DNA of 64,000 bases from Gelatoporia subvermispora B (lineage: Eukaryota > Basidiomycota > Agaricomycetes > Polyporales > Gelatoporiaceae): positions 1,683,698-1,747,697 of the forward strand of contig KB445796.1 of assembly GCA_000320605.2 (NCBI GenBank), in the 5' to 3' direction. This document shows, one piece after another, positions 1-11,580 of the stretch. Made by a program: the position numbers and the translations under genes. The notes beneath the pieces were generated by a model. The model had not been told where the DNA came from, did no database searches, and was given only the letters and a program-made list of their open reading frames with translations. Positions within the stretch are counted from its first letter, which is position 1. Each line of letters opens with the position of its first letter.

Positions 1-1598
1 CTATCAGTTCGTGCACTTGGTAGAACAGTCCCGCTAAATATACCTGTTCTCTCCAATTTGGGGATTCTACCTGCTCAGTGACATCCGCCGGAGACTCAGT
101 AGGAATAACATCGGCCATCTCCACATCGTCTTGTCCATTGGTTGGATCTGGAGGGTCCACCGTAGGGTCTGGGATGACTGGATCAGAGGAATCTGGCTCG
201 CCCGCTGCCCTGCCAGATGGACTGTTGAGAGGAGAAGGTTGATGAGTACGTGCATCGGCGAAGGGGTTCCAGTCGCCATCTGGTCCACCTGTTTCCTTCT
301 CCTTGCCTTTACCCTCCACCATAGTTGTATGTGTAACGCTGGGGGATGCAGCAAAAGAATTGAAGAAGCCAGGGAGCATCGTGGCCTTCTGGGTGTTCTC
401 CACGCGCTTCTTGTTTGGTGTCTTCTGAGGGCTCTTGTCGAAGGTGTGACTGATCCGCATCCGTGATGGCGTACGAGGTACACTGGGACCAGGAACGCTA
501 TCTTGGTTCCATCCTCTGATTTGTGATGGTGGCCTGAGAGGCGACAAGGGTAGCTGCTTGTCTAGCCTCTTGGTGCGCGCAGTCCATGGTGGTCTCCGAA
601 GGGATGTTTCTAGCTCCAATTGCTTCGTTGATAGAAAATTGAGTCGGTACTGGACCTCTTACAGCCGTGAAGCCCCACCTTGAATGTGTATTGAGTTTTC
701 AAGCGCTCCATTTCCTCCTTCATGTCCTGCTCATGCTGGCGCTGCACAGCCTCAGCGGCTTCTTTGGCGGCTTTGAGCTTTGCAAGTTCAGCTGCGTGCC
801 GTTGCGCATCCTATTGGCCTCGGTGAGCTCAAGTCTCAGGCGGAACTTAGACAAGAGACAATGACTCGTCACGAACGGACCTTCTCGATATTCTTCCTCA
901 GGATTGTGACCTCCCCTTCCTTCGCTAGTCGCGCATCCTGCGCCTCCTTGAGACTATTGGTGATTTGTTCTTGAGCTCTCCGCAGCTGTGGTGCATAGTC
1001 AATACTTGATACATGGGCACCGGTAACCGCTCACCTCTTCTAACTGAGTATGAAGCACCTGGACCTCATCCAGCCCGACGTGTCCGTTTTGCAGCTTCCG
1101 TCCTGTAGGAAGTGAATCCGAAGCGTGTTCGGCCTGCTGTAGGCGAGGCGGTCCGGTATGCGATGATCCTCGTGAGACGGCTCGTTCTGGAGGTCGATGT
1201 CTGTTGGGCTGGGGTTGTTCTATTCTACCAAATGCTGTCGCTGCATGTGTTCTGTGATCTTTACCAGTCACGATGTTGGCATGAAATTTGGATGCCGAGG
1301 TATTCTCACTAGTGTCACGAAGGCCCGGCGGCAAGTTAGAGCCAAAAAGTCCATATGTACCATCTCCGACTACAGAGACTTCAGGTAGGTCTTCAAAGTC
1401 AATCGATGTAGTGCGAGAGAACCGTTCGGTTGAGGGATGATTGAGCTTCTGACGCTTAGCCGGTGGAGGAGAATGAGGACTCCGGCGCTCAGTAAGACGC
1501 TGCGTCTCGGTGAATTTGGTTTCCTCTTCATCTAAGATGGCGAGTACATCCTCGTCAACAACAATGTCGTCGTCGAAATAGTCATCGAAGTCATCCAT
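1..1598 (-). CDS. Rad26/ATRIP-like DNA damage checkpoint protein (3' part beyond left edge)
   Basis: Probable homologue of fungal Rad26/Lcd1 (ATRIP), the partner that brings the checkpoint kinase Rad3/ATR to RPA-coated single-stranded DNA in the nucleus. The start at 1596-1598 gives a very acidic N-terminus (MDDFDDYFDDDIVVDEDV), followed by a basic, proline-rich low-complexity stretch (SPPPAKRQK). A coiled coil follows across exons joined over introns at about 986-1034 and 800-870: LRRAQEQITNSLKEAQ, then AAELAKLKAAKEAAEAVQRQ. A later open segment (about 1-480) has a Ser-Pro-rich region with KSPQKTPNKKRV and MLPGFFNSF, a pattern I associate with basidiomycete Rad26. The acidic tip plus early coiled coil is the ATRIP layout. 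The gene runs off the window, so the C-terminal half is not seen. The exon structure around 480-660 is uncertain. Family call is by pattern memory, not alignment. Confidence 0.72.
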
Positions 1599-2145
1599 AT
1601 GCACCGGGAAGAAGCATACAAGCCCAACCTGGGGAGACGAAACGGCGGAGGGCGCGCGCCACAAACGCGTGGCGACGCGCTACGCGATCACGCTTTACTC
1701 TCACGCGTCTCGCGGCACTCGCCGTGGTGTACATGAGGTTCAAGAAGAAAAAAATGAGCACATTGGCAGTACATCCAGGGTAGAGAAAAAGTAGTACGAG
1801 GGGATTTGGGTATGCTACTATTACCGACATCCGAGAGGCGGTGTCGGTAGACACATCCAGCGTGGACTCTGGCAGCTCGGACGAGCCGCTCATCCTGTGG
1901 AGAGCGCGATACTCCAACCCCGGCGGGTGAAGAACTTGTGCGCTACGTGGGCCTCATCTGGGGATAGTAGCGCCCAAAGGTGCCAATACAATCTGCAATC
2001 ATCAAGCAAGGTCAACCCCTTGGTCGGCATGATGTGAGACACTGGTGCCTCAGCGAACACGACGACCGCCTAAGGGCTAGGCTGGGCAAGGAAGAGGTAG
2101 CGCAGCGAGCAGCAAGCTTTCAGGATCAAGCAGTGTGGCCATATG
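1599..2145. other. Intergenic spacer, Rad26 promoter side and UPF2 3' side
   Basis: About 550 bases between two minus-strand genes. It must hold the upstream region of the Rad26-like gene and the 3' end of UPF2. Open frames here are short and have basic, low-complexity content with no family resemblance. No clear element was seen. Confidence 0.5.
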
Positions 2146-5100
2146 CTAGCCAACAAAGCGTATCTTGATAGCCCCATTGCGACTGCGCGCCTCGAGAGCT
2201 GAGAACTACGAGTCAGCCCGATGCAATGTCAGGGAAATTGCATACTCACCTCTCAGTTCTTCCTCTTCTTCTCGTTGCTCATAGTTAAGAACGAGGCGTT
2301 TGAGATGCTGTTGCTCCACCTTGTCTTGCATCTGAGCCGTACGAGTCTGCACTGCCAAAGCTGACTCCGCAGGGATCGCAATTTGACGGGCCTGATACCA
2401 TGATACCATCCTTCAATCCAATGCGTCCACACAACGGTACCGACACGCACCTGTTGCTTGTTCCCCCGCTTGGTGAACAGGGTGAAGTTCATGACACCTG
2501 GCTGACTGTTGGATGTCGTGCCTGCGTCACTGTCCTCGTCGTTCTCCTCATTCTTCTTCTTGCGCAACACAGGCGGGGGAACTGCAGATTCCCACAGAGC
2601 CAATGCGGTCTTCTTGTCCACTTTGCGGGACTCAGCTGAGGTGTCGATAACGAGCTTTGCAAGCTCCTTGGCGAATTCGGCGTCATCTTCCTCTGAAGGA
2701 CCGATGCTCTCCTGGCCAGACTTGAGGACCACTGCTTCTGGAGAGGGCGCTCGCTCATCCGGCTGCCAAAATACATGAAGGGTCATCCGACTGAAACATA
2801 TGAGAACATACCACTTGATCTGACTGTGCCACATCATCGTCTTCTTCATCAACGTCTTGTGGTCTCTCTCCATCATCACCACTCTCCTCGCCGCTGTCGT
2901 CAGCGGTATCGTCTCCAGTGACAACTGGGTGATCTGGTTAGTAAACATGTCATACGTGAACCATTGCCACTCACTACCGGCGTTCTGAAGTGCCGAGTTG
3001 ATCATGTCATCAACCACGACTGCAACTTCCTCGAATGTCTTGAATCGGGCCATATTGGGTCTCACGGCCTGGAGATAGTCAGAAAATGAAGGTCCAGGAC
3101 AGAATTGGGAATCACCTCAAGGGAGTCAGAAAGCATAAATTCGACATCCATGGGAAGTGGAACTTTGCAATGCACATATAGCTGTCAAATGACTGTGTCA
3201 AAGGAATTCCGGTCGATGCTTTCGCCTTTTGCTCACTTGGAAGAACGTCAAAAAATTATCCAGTTTCTTCTGCTGCGTCCCCCTGTCGAAGCACATTCCA
3301 CATGTGTCAAGGAGGACGCAGACGAGGCGAATCCTGAAAAAATCATCTGGCATGTCCATTGGACACGGCTGGCCAGGCAGCGGCCTGCCATCCGCTAGTT
3401 TGGCTTTGAGCGAAGAATGCGAATGATGGTCGTTCGACTCACGATGCCCAAATGTAACAAGGGTCCACAGCGTGTCGAAGACTATGGAGGAGCTGATGAG
3501 TCGATAAATATACAATTCACCGAGGTATCGCATAGTCGCCACACGCTGTTGATTGATGCTGTACACGTTCTGTTCAAGACCTCTTCGGATATCCTCGAGC
3601 ACTTGGTCGACCACAGCGATGGCGAATGCAGGGTGATAGCGTTGGAGGTCATATGTAAGCATTGCAAGCAGTGCAATGTTGCCGTATTTGACCTTCCAAG
3701 GTTTGGTGAACACTTTGTGAAGGTTCTTGATTACAATCGGGTCATTCCAGTCCAGCTTGCGGAGCAGCTTGAGGACCTTGTCGATGGTCTTCTTGGTGAG
3801 TACGTCATATATGAGATGCCGGATGAACAGCTCCATGGGTGTTCTCTCCTTTTCCTGCCTTGCCGTGCGCTCCGGCGGATTACACTGAGTTCGGAATCAT
3901 GAGCAATGAGCAGGATGCTGACAGATCGAGACACACCTGATAGTATGCATTCTCTAGTAGTAGCAACTGCCTTTGGTCAAAATGCTGCATACTCTGTTTC
4001 CGACGCATTAAGTCCAGCTAGAGTTACAATCAGCATGTTATACATATCGAATACGGGAACGACGAACCATCTTACTGAAAGGCTCGTGCGTCTCTTCACT
4101 TCTCAACAGGAAGCGTCCACAGCCTTCCAACAACTGAGCGAGGTTCTCAACGTTGGTGCCGGAAAAGTCATCCAGGCAGACTTTGTACATATGCAAGATG
4201 ACGTGGGGCGGGACAACACCAAACTTCGTGAGATTAGAGATGAATGCGGTATTCTGTGTATGACGTCGGTGGAAGATGCAAAACTGATTGGGAAGTTAGA
4301 CATACCTTGGTTCTGACTTCCGCAAGCTCTTTCACCACGTTCTTCTTGCGTTGCAGATATCGGAATTCCTCATCGAGCTACGACGGTGAGCTGTCGTAAA
4401 CCATGCACAACTCAGCCTTTAACATACCATCGCAACAATCTCACTGCCGACATCAAGCATGTACCTGTTCAAAATCGCGATGAACCGCGAGTAGTGAGGG
4501 AGAAGGTCTGTACGACTCTTTGGTACCTGGCTCATGAACTATGATAACGTTATTAGGTTCAATCATGAGGTATACGTGGCGAGTGAGCATACCTTGACGA
4601 GCCGTTTGCGCGCTGCCTTGGAGTTCAGGAATGCAAAGTCAACGGCAGCTTGGTCGATCATGGAGCGGTTCGTGGCATCAGGGAGACGGACAAGAAGCGC
4701 GGTAAGAAGCTGAGATGGTCCTTGAGGTGCAAGCTGAGGAGAACCAGGAGGGGTCGCCTTCGGGCTGCCAGGGGTCGGAGTAGGCACACTGTCCAGAATT
4801 GCAGGTGAGTATAGTCATTGAGAAGGATCAGAAGGACGCACTCTTCGTCGCCGGCCGTATCAAGTTCATCTCCATCTGTGTCACTCGCATTGCCGTTGAC
4901 AGCAGCCTTGGCCCGAGCACCCTCGCCTTGAATCTCGTTTATCTTCAGACCTTCCAGTTCTTCCTCGAGCTTCCTGACCTCCTCCTGCACTCTCTCTTTC
5001 TCTACCTTCTCCTTCTCCTTTGCATCTTCTTCTGACACCTCTGTACTTTCCTCACCAATACCGAGGACGCTACGAGGTACATAATCCTTGAGGTCCGGAA

Positions 5101-6567
5101 TTTCTTCAAAGAAGCGCCTCTCTTCTTCATCCTCCCACTTGCCGCCGACCATGTCATATGACTCGTTACCTAGGAGACTGCTGCCGGAATTGGCTCCGAT
5201 TTGTATAGATTCCGACTTCTGAGAAGCAGTCTTCAATGCTGGCATCGGTAGGTACAACAGCTCAGAGAGACTATGACGCAGATGACTCAATGAGTGGCAA
5301 AGTCCCTTCCGATGTTTATGATACTCACGTCTGACAGCTAGCAAGTAGCTTCTCGTAGTTCTTGGTCATCTTCTCGTATGCCTGCTGACGATCCTCAAAG
5401 ATCTCGCCAGAACGTATATATGCCTCGTGATTCCGCCTATCCTGTTCCTGCAAGCGCTGTACAGGATATGAGAATTAAGTTGTGAGCTATTATAGGCAGA
5501 CGGTAGCCACCTACATTGTGCTCCTGTACCAATTTCCTCGCCACGCTCTCAAAATAACCTTCACACATTCGCTTGAATCTGTCTCTGATGTCTTTCTCAA
5601 CGAGCTCTTCTTCCTCGCTGAACAATGGAGGGAATGCTCCATTAGACGTGCTTGAGTTGGCCGCATTGGTAACAGCCTCTGACAGTGATTCTGCCTCGCC
5701 CGAGGTAATTTGCTTTGATGTGGCAGGTGGCACGAGGCCTAGATACGGTCGCGCATAGGATTTGAGGAAAGTAGTGAGAAGAGGGAGGGAAGACAATGTT
5801 GAGTCGTTGGATAGCTACATTGTGTTTCAGTTTCGGGAGACACGCCACTAGTTCATCAGACTTACAAGATCCCTGATAGCCTTCATGACCCATTCCCCGC
5901 CACTCCGTCCCGGTGCATCCTTGATTATGCCGACGAGTGCCAGCTCAGCGCATACACGCAATACAGGGCGTTGACGAGAGATCCGGGAACTGTCCTCCTT
6001 CTCTCGTTGTTCCGAGCTGAGCGCCGCAAGCGCGGCACGCGGCGGTGCTGCGATAGCAGCAGATAGTGAAGACAGGAGCGAGGGGGTGAATGCCTTCGGA
6101 AAGCGGCGGTGCAGAGCCGAAATGATCTATGGATGTCCACCACAACTGAGTCCCATGGATTACAAAGTAGGCCAAATGAACATACCTCGACCGCGCTCCA
6201 GACATCCTTCTCGGTCTTGCATCTTGTAACGCCTTCGAGTACGGCGCCGGCCAGTTCATCAACATACTTCTCCAGGGAGAGAGACTCGATGTCCTTGGTA
6301 AGTTGGTCGTGGTTCTCAGACCCGACCGACTGCTTGATACGCTTAATGAACGCAGTATGTCGCTTGAGTGAAGAGTCCAGAGATTTGGACGTTTCTGATG
6401 GGGTGTAAATTGATATTGCAATCCTATCGATTCGCATGTACCGGAACACGGAACGTACCGTTTCCAGCAGGCTTTACGTTGAGCTCCTTCAATTGAGCCC
6501 GTTTCTCGCGACGAGCCAACTCCTCGTCCACTTTCGGTGGCGCAAGCCCATTCGGGGCTGCATCCAT
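2146..6567 (-). CDS. UPF2: UPF2/NMD2, nonsense-mediated mRNA decay factor
   Basis: Cytoplasmic scaffold that bridges UPF3 on the exon junction complex to the helicase UPF1 during nonsense-mediated decay. The start at 6565-6567 opens MDAAPNGLAPPKVDEELARR; exon 1 is 6459-6567 and exon 2 begins at 6394. Three MIF4G domains can be followed: the first at about 5890-6394 (SLEKYVDELAGAVLEG, then IISALHRRFPKAFTPSLL), the second at about 4330-4760 (NRSMIDQAAVDFAFLNSKAA) and the third at about 3260-3836 (LDWNDPIVIKNLHKVFTKPW). An acidic Glu/Lys-rich linker lies at about 4860-5140. The C-terminal UPF1-binding part is at about 2160-2720 (EDDAEFAKELAKLVIDTSAE; LVLNYEQREEEEELR). The last exon ends NGAIKIRFVG and stops at 2146-2148. 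At least ten introns. All domains appear in the expected order, so the gene looks complete; internal exon edges are approximate. Confidence 0.93.
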
Positions 6568-7549
6568 GCTGTGCTTGTTCTACGTGGTGCTGCAGAACCC
6601 AGACAGATGAGCCAGATGATATATGGTCGGATGAATAGACTGCTACAGCCAAAAGAAGATGAGCCACACCACGGAGGAAAGTGAGTGCACGGTGTTAGTG
6701 TAACAGGGCTTACATGATCCCACCGCCGTCCAGAGTTCCGAGCCACACAGCCTCTTCACCCCGGACTTCCGTGTCGTGCCCCCTCGCTATCTCCTTGCCT
6801 CCCACAACCCGCATGCCTCGTCTTCTGCAATGAAACCATTGATCCAAAACCTGCATATATTATACGATCTAAGTAGGCTAGCCCCATGGACGATACCTGG
6901 CTAATTTCTGCGAGCTGCTGCCCTTCAATGGACACCGGACCTCAGCGTCTCCTGGAGATTCCTCGCTCTTAACTATCCACAATCATTTCATATCCCGTGC
7001 ATCCTGCTGCTTCCTTCCGTGTTGAAGGTGACTACTTCTGTGAATGCGACGGTCAACCCGGCAACCTCCAGTCGAGGCCTCTATTCGCGGCTCGTGGGAT
7101 GAAGGAGCTACCGCAACACGCATTTGCCATGCTGCACCAAATTCGCGCTATTTACCCAAGCAGCCGTACCGAGTTGTCATCCTGAGAAATCTGTCAACTG
7201 GATTGCAAACGACCTCACGCGCCTGCTAACTGAGGTCATGTTCTCGGCACCCCGAGAGTACTCTTACGCGGGGTGCGCATACTGCGCGGCACTGCATACA
7301 CACGCGCTGTGCGTGCTTAGTGGATCATTCGCTAGCAAAACGTCTCTCAACTCCTATCCGGGGCGTCTGCCGACTCTTCATGCAGTAAAGTTGCCGTACC
7401 ATGTGCGTACTGGAACGCGTGGATCTGCCAACCGACCCGAGCGTGCTGAAATGGCTGGCTTCGCCGTTCCCTGACGTCCGGTCGGGCACCTCATAAAAGC
7501 TGGCAACGGCAGCATCAATTCTGTAACTTATACGAACTGCTACTTGACG
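6568..7549. other. Intergenic spacer between divergent genes (UPF2 and the Gx3 repeat gene)
   Basis: About 980 bases upstream of both flanking genes, so it should contain two promoters. No recognisable coding exon, RNA gene or repeat was seen. The plus-strand gene has a TATA-like stretch (cataaaag, about 7492-7499) some 50 bases ahead of its start. Confidence 0.5.
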
Positions 7550-8946
7550 ATGTCTGCTCCCATCCCCATCCCTCCCCCGACGCGCACGACAGCCCTGGTG
7601 GCGACCTCTGCGCCCGCACGTCCGTCTCCGTTGAACTCCAGGGTTTCACGGTCTCCATCTAGGAGCTTGAGAGAGTAAGCGTGGACATTCTGTTTCCCAG
7701 GCTGAGACTCAACGGTGCGCAGGAAGCCTTCGATGGACGCGACTTCACTCGGGCGGAGGGTGGTCATGCATGATCTCCGAGAGGCTATGGTGTCCCCTTC
7801 CCCCCTCGAGCAGCTCGCTCGGGATCCGGCACTGCTAAGCGGTATCGTGAGCCATAGGAAAACAAGGCGAGGCTCAACCGGTTCGCGTACTCCCCAGCGG
7901 GAGCACTCGCGGGACCGGGGACGCAGCGGAAAGGAAGTGCGGAGAGAGAAGAAAGACTCGGAGGCGGCCAGCCTGCTCACAGTCATGTTTGCGGAGGAGG
8001 AACGCCAGACACACCATCTTAAAGCCGTCTTACGCAGTACTAGCGAGCGGCTCGACTACGAAGCCCGCCGCGCAGACCAAGCCGAGCTGCGTGCGCGCAC
8101 TGCGGAGACCCAAGCACACGAGTCTTCGACGCGCGCGAGCAACGCAGAGAGTGCGCGCCATGCCGCAGAGCTGGACACCGCGCGGGCGCGAGAGGAGGTG
8201 AAGCGCTATCAATTACTCATAGAGGCTGCGGAGCGCGAGACTCGACGCTTGCAGGCAGAGTTGCAGCGGCAAGAACGTCTGCGCGCGGAAGCGGAGCAGA
8301 GCGCGACGGAGGTCCGGGAGACGGCGCGGGTGGCCCAGCAGGCTCTCAGGGAATATCAGGCGCGAGATTCAGGAAGGGCCGAGCGCAGAAGAGCGGAGGT
8401 GCAAAAGAACTACAACGACGGACGAGAAGACGGTTTCGAGGACGGTCGCGCCACCGGATACGAAGCGGGCTACGACGAGGGATTCCAAGCCGGCAAAGAC
8501 GAAGGTTTCCAGTCAGGCCATAGGGAAGGATTCGACACAGGAATGTTGACCGGATTCGAGGAAGGCAAGAAGGCTGGCTGGTCCGAGGGCTTTGCAGAGG
8601 GCAAAGATCAGGGCCAGCGCGAGGAACGCGAGCGCGCACTGGAAGCGTTTGACAGATTCGTAGAGACCGAGCTCGACAGACGGAGTATGATGACTGTCGT
8701 GGTGCGTATTTCTCAGCTCAGTAACCGTGATCTGCGTCCTGACGATCTCAGCAGAGCCATGATCGGACGGAAAAGTGGCTTGAATGCTATGCACCAAGCA
8801 GAGAGGCTTCTCCATCGCCGAAGCCTGTTCCTCCACCATCGCTCCCGACGGAGCCATCGCCGGTCCCCGTGCCAGTATGGCTACATCGCCGACTTCATTA
8901 TCCCGCCGAGGCACCATCTGCGCTCGTCGCTACAGCGAATGCTTGA
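7550..8946 (+). CDS. Coiled-coil protein with a glycine-every-fourth-residue repeat, function unknown
   Basis: Exons 7550-7674, 7723-8701 and 8752-8946 join in frame and give 432 residues. Order: a Pro/Ser-rich N-terminus; a basic Arg/Ser region; a long Ala/Glu/Arg-rich coiled coil (about residues 140-265, for example AELQRQERLRAEAEQ); then about 65 residues in which Gly recurs every four positions, pairing with Tyr/Phe and Asp/Glu (GYEAGYDEGFQAGKDEGFQS). The tail is proline-rich (PVPPPSLPTEPSPVPVPVW). The Gly-x-x-x-Gly pattern resembles the repeat of Yae1-type proteins and the glycine ladder in bacterial FliH, but overall size and the coiled coil do not match Yae1. I infer a long helical, self-associating protein; no enzymatic motif is visible. 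Both introns have GT..AG ends and keep the frame, so the gene model is good although the role is not known. Confidence 0.82.
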
Positions 8947-10044
8947 TAATATTCTGCAGGCGGGGACAGGAGTCTAATTCCTGGAAGAAGTGCAAATTCC
9001 ATATACGAATGGTACTTATGCAGCAGCTATGAAGCGCGCAAGTCGGACAGTGACATACGTGTACCGTTATACCCAAACAATATAGAGAAACATGACTTGC
9101 ATGGTTGTTTTCGGATCAGCTACTGAGTCCGAGAGATCGCCCGCGAAGTAAGTATCCTGCATACTAATAAAGCGGCATATGGGCTCGAGCATAACACGGC
9201 TACAACTGCGCTCGACCGCTTTAGCCGAGGTCAGCATGGAGCCCATCGCAGATGATTGCTGTGCTGAGCGATACAATTTCGTTTTCGGGTCCGCTCATCT
9301 CAACATAGCGACGACCGCTGGTTGTCGGGTTGACCGCGGAGGGGTGTCATAATCTATACCTGAAGCCGCCGAATCACGTCGTCAGTCACATAGGTATGCA
9401 TGAACCAATGAAAAGAGTATTGTATCCGTACATCCTGTCATGGCAGAGATGTCCACAAGCTTTCGATATCAAGTCAAGTAGGGGTGTGAGTAAATGCTTG
9501 ATGACTTTCAGGTGTGGCAGGACCAAACGGACTGTACAGTTCACAGGAAATGCTTCGCGCACTCTCAGATTTGATGGGCAAACGCAGGAGTGTAAAATCA
9601 TAGACTGCGGAGTTCATGCGATGGGATGCCCACATGCAGCGTGCAGTGCACACATCGAGATGAGCTCTATGCACCGCAAGCCGGAACGAGAGGTATGATG
9701 ATACCATGCGGGGTGGTTGCCAGAGGAGAATTCGCAGTTCTGTGGTCGGCTGAGGCTGTGAGATCAATGGTGAAGCCAATCTTCCTTGGTTGAAAGCCGC
9801 GATGACAGAGACATTGATGTGATGGACCAAGCCTGAGCAGGGTGATTTTGTCCAACTGTCGTCCGCCACCGACCCAGCTTCCAGGTCCATCAGCCACCGG
9901 ATTGCCCAAAAGCTCCCGTCCAGCGTCCTCCGCACCCGCTTATAACTTCCACCCGCTCGCCGCCTCCACCCCCACTATCTTCGACGACTTTGACGCACCG
10001 CATTCCATCGCCTCCCCCACACCACCCAGAACTAGAACTCACCG
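8947..10044. other. Intergenic spacer, no gene recognised
   Basis: About 1.1 kb between two plus-strand genes. Open frames on both strands lack family resemblance and exon-like composition. The last 200 bases are C-rich (many ccacc/ccacccg runs) directly ahead of the next start, as is common in pyrimidine-rich basidiomycete core promoters. Confidence 0.5.
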
Positions 10045-11279
10045 ATGGCTACAGCAACAAGCTTGCCTGTGCCTCCTATGTCTCCCGGCGTCGGTGCGCG
10101 TCGCAAAGGGCCCAAGTCGTTGCCCCGCCTCCCGATGTCTGCCTTCAGCCCCCCGAACTCGGGAACGTCGGAGATGTTCCCCTTGCACCCCAGTCCGAGC
10201 TCGGTGCAGCCCGAGAAGGTCATCGACGCGAACGTCATCGTGCCCGAGGGCGATATCGGCCAATGGAAGGCTTCAGCAGGCGAAGCACTTTCAGGCAGGA
10301 TCGCTGGCGCGGTATTGCACGTACAGAATGAGAGCCCATCTGAAGTGGAAGCGATCGTGCAAAGGTATGGCAGGCTGTTTGCCGATCTGCACATCGAGGC
10401 TGATATAGTGCAGGATCTCGGGCACCCCTGCAGACGTACCCGTTGCCGCGATTGCCGTTCCATTCAAGCTTGAGGATGGCGTCCCTGTGAACCCTCCGTC
10501 ATATATAGCCTCGGGTGGTTCCTCAAAGCCTCCGGTCGTTCTATCGGCGACGTTCACAAAATCCTCCGAGAAGGCCGTTGAGGCGCTCCAGTGGGCATTA
10601 GCCCAAGACCGTACCGTGATCATCGACGTGCAGTACAATGTCACCGAGGTCCCAGGTGCTTGGGAGGCGCTTGAAGACTTCCTCACGAAGTCCACTGCTC
10701 CGGTGTCTGATGTACCACTAAAGGGCAAGATCATATTATGTCAGTTCTGCCAACTATGCTACGTGAGCCCGGCTGATACCTTCTTACTAGCAAACATACT
10801 CCCTCCGCCTGATGGCCTATCACTGCCGATAGTGAAACTGTTGACGCATCCTATGTACCAGTCATATCAAGCGCGTACAGCCTCGCTTTCACTCTTTGCC
10901 AACGTCTTCGTTAACTTCATTCCGCCGCAATGGGGCGCGCCAACACCGTCCTCCGCGGCGGGTGAGTCGAGCGAGAAGTCCAAGGAGTCAAAAGAGTGGA
11001 AGCGGCGCATCAAGATGTACGGTATGTATCTGACTACTCATGCTTAATCTCCTCCGCTTATATGTGTATCATGCGTTCCCAGTCAGCCCTGTAGTGGAGG
11101 CGTTTGGCTTCCAGCGTATCCTGTTTGGATCGTCACCATCGGCATCCAACCAATCGCCTTCCCGCGTTGAAGACTGGTACGAACTCGCGAGGGAATCTTT
11201 CGCTGAGCTCGGTATCGAGCAAGAAGGCATCGACGCTGTCTTCTGCCGTAATGCGGAAGCTGTCTACGGTGCATTGTAG
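10045..11279 (+). CDS. Amidohydrolase-like (TIM-barrel metal-dependent hydrolase) protein
   Basis: Exons 10045-10364, 10414-10739, 10791-11021 and 11083-11279 join in frame (phases 2, 1, 1) to give 357 residues. The C-terminal third has the look of the amidohydrolase-2 group: a strand-turn RILFGSSPSA where relatives often have FGSDxP, followed by helices WYELARESFAELGIEQEGID and ending NAEAVYGAL, like the NAxRLY end of that fold. The central part (KLLTHPMYQSYQARTASLSL) and KIILSNILPPPDGLSLPIVK across the second intron are conserved-looking. The N-terminal 45 residues are Pro/Ser-rich. The catalytic Asp expected in FGSD is Ser here and I cannot point to the histidine ligands, so it may be catalytically divergent. 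Gene model strong; activity uncertain. Confidence 0.7.
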
Positions 11280-11580
11280 CCTGTAGTCTATGTCGTGTCG
11301 TGCTGGAGCTATCGCTTGCTGTACACTTTTGGGGCCGCTCGGGGCCAAATACCAACGGAGATGTCCATTGTTGAATCATCGTTCCGGAACTGGGACTCGG
11401 ATGAGGAAGGAATATCGCGATGTATCACTGTATATATTAGAACATGGCTCGGGTATTGATATTCATACGCAAGCGCTGTCTGCACCCAATGTACTTGGTT
11501 CCCAGACGCACGGATCTTTTGTGCAAAACTCTTGGAGCGCATCGCACGCGAACATAGATCACAGTTTTTCGACGGTAGAT

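Noticed and set aside
6997..7474. Plus-strand open frames upstream of the Gx3 repeat gene
   Set aside because: Short, without introns that extend them or any family resemblance; more likely promoter.
9330..9935. Open frames on both strands in the 8.9-10.0 kb spacer
   Set aside because: No protein family pattern on either strand.
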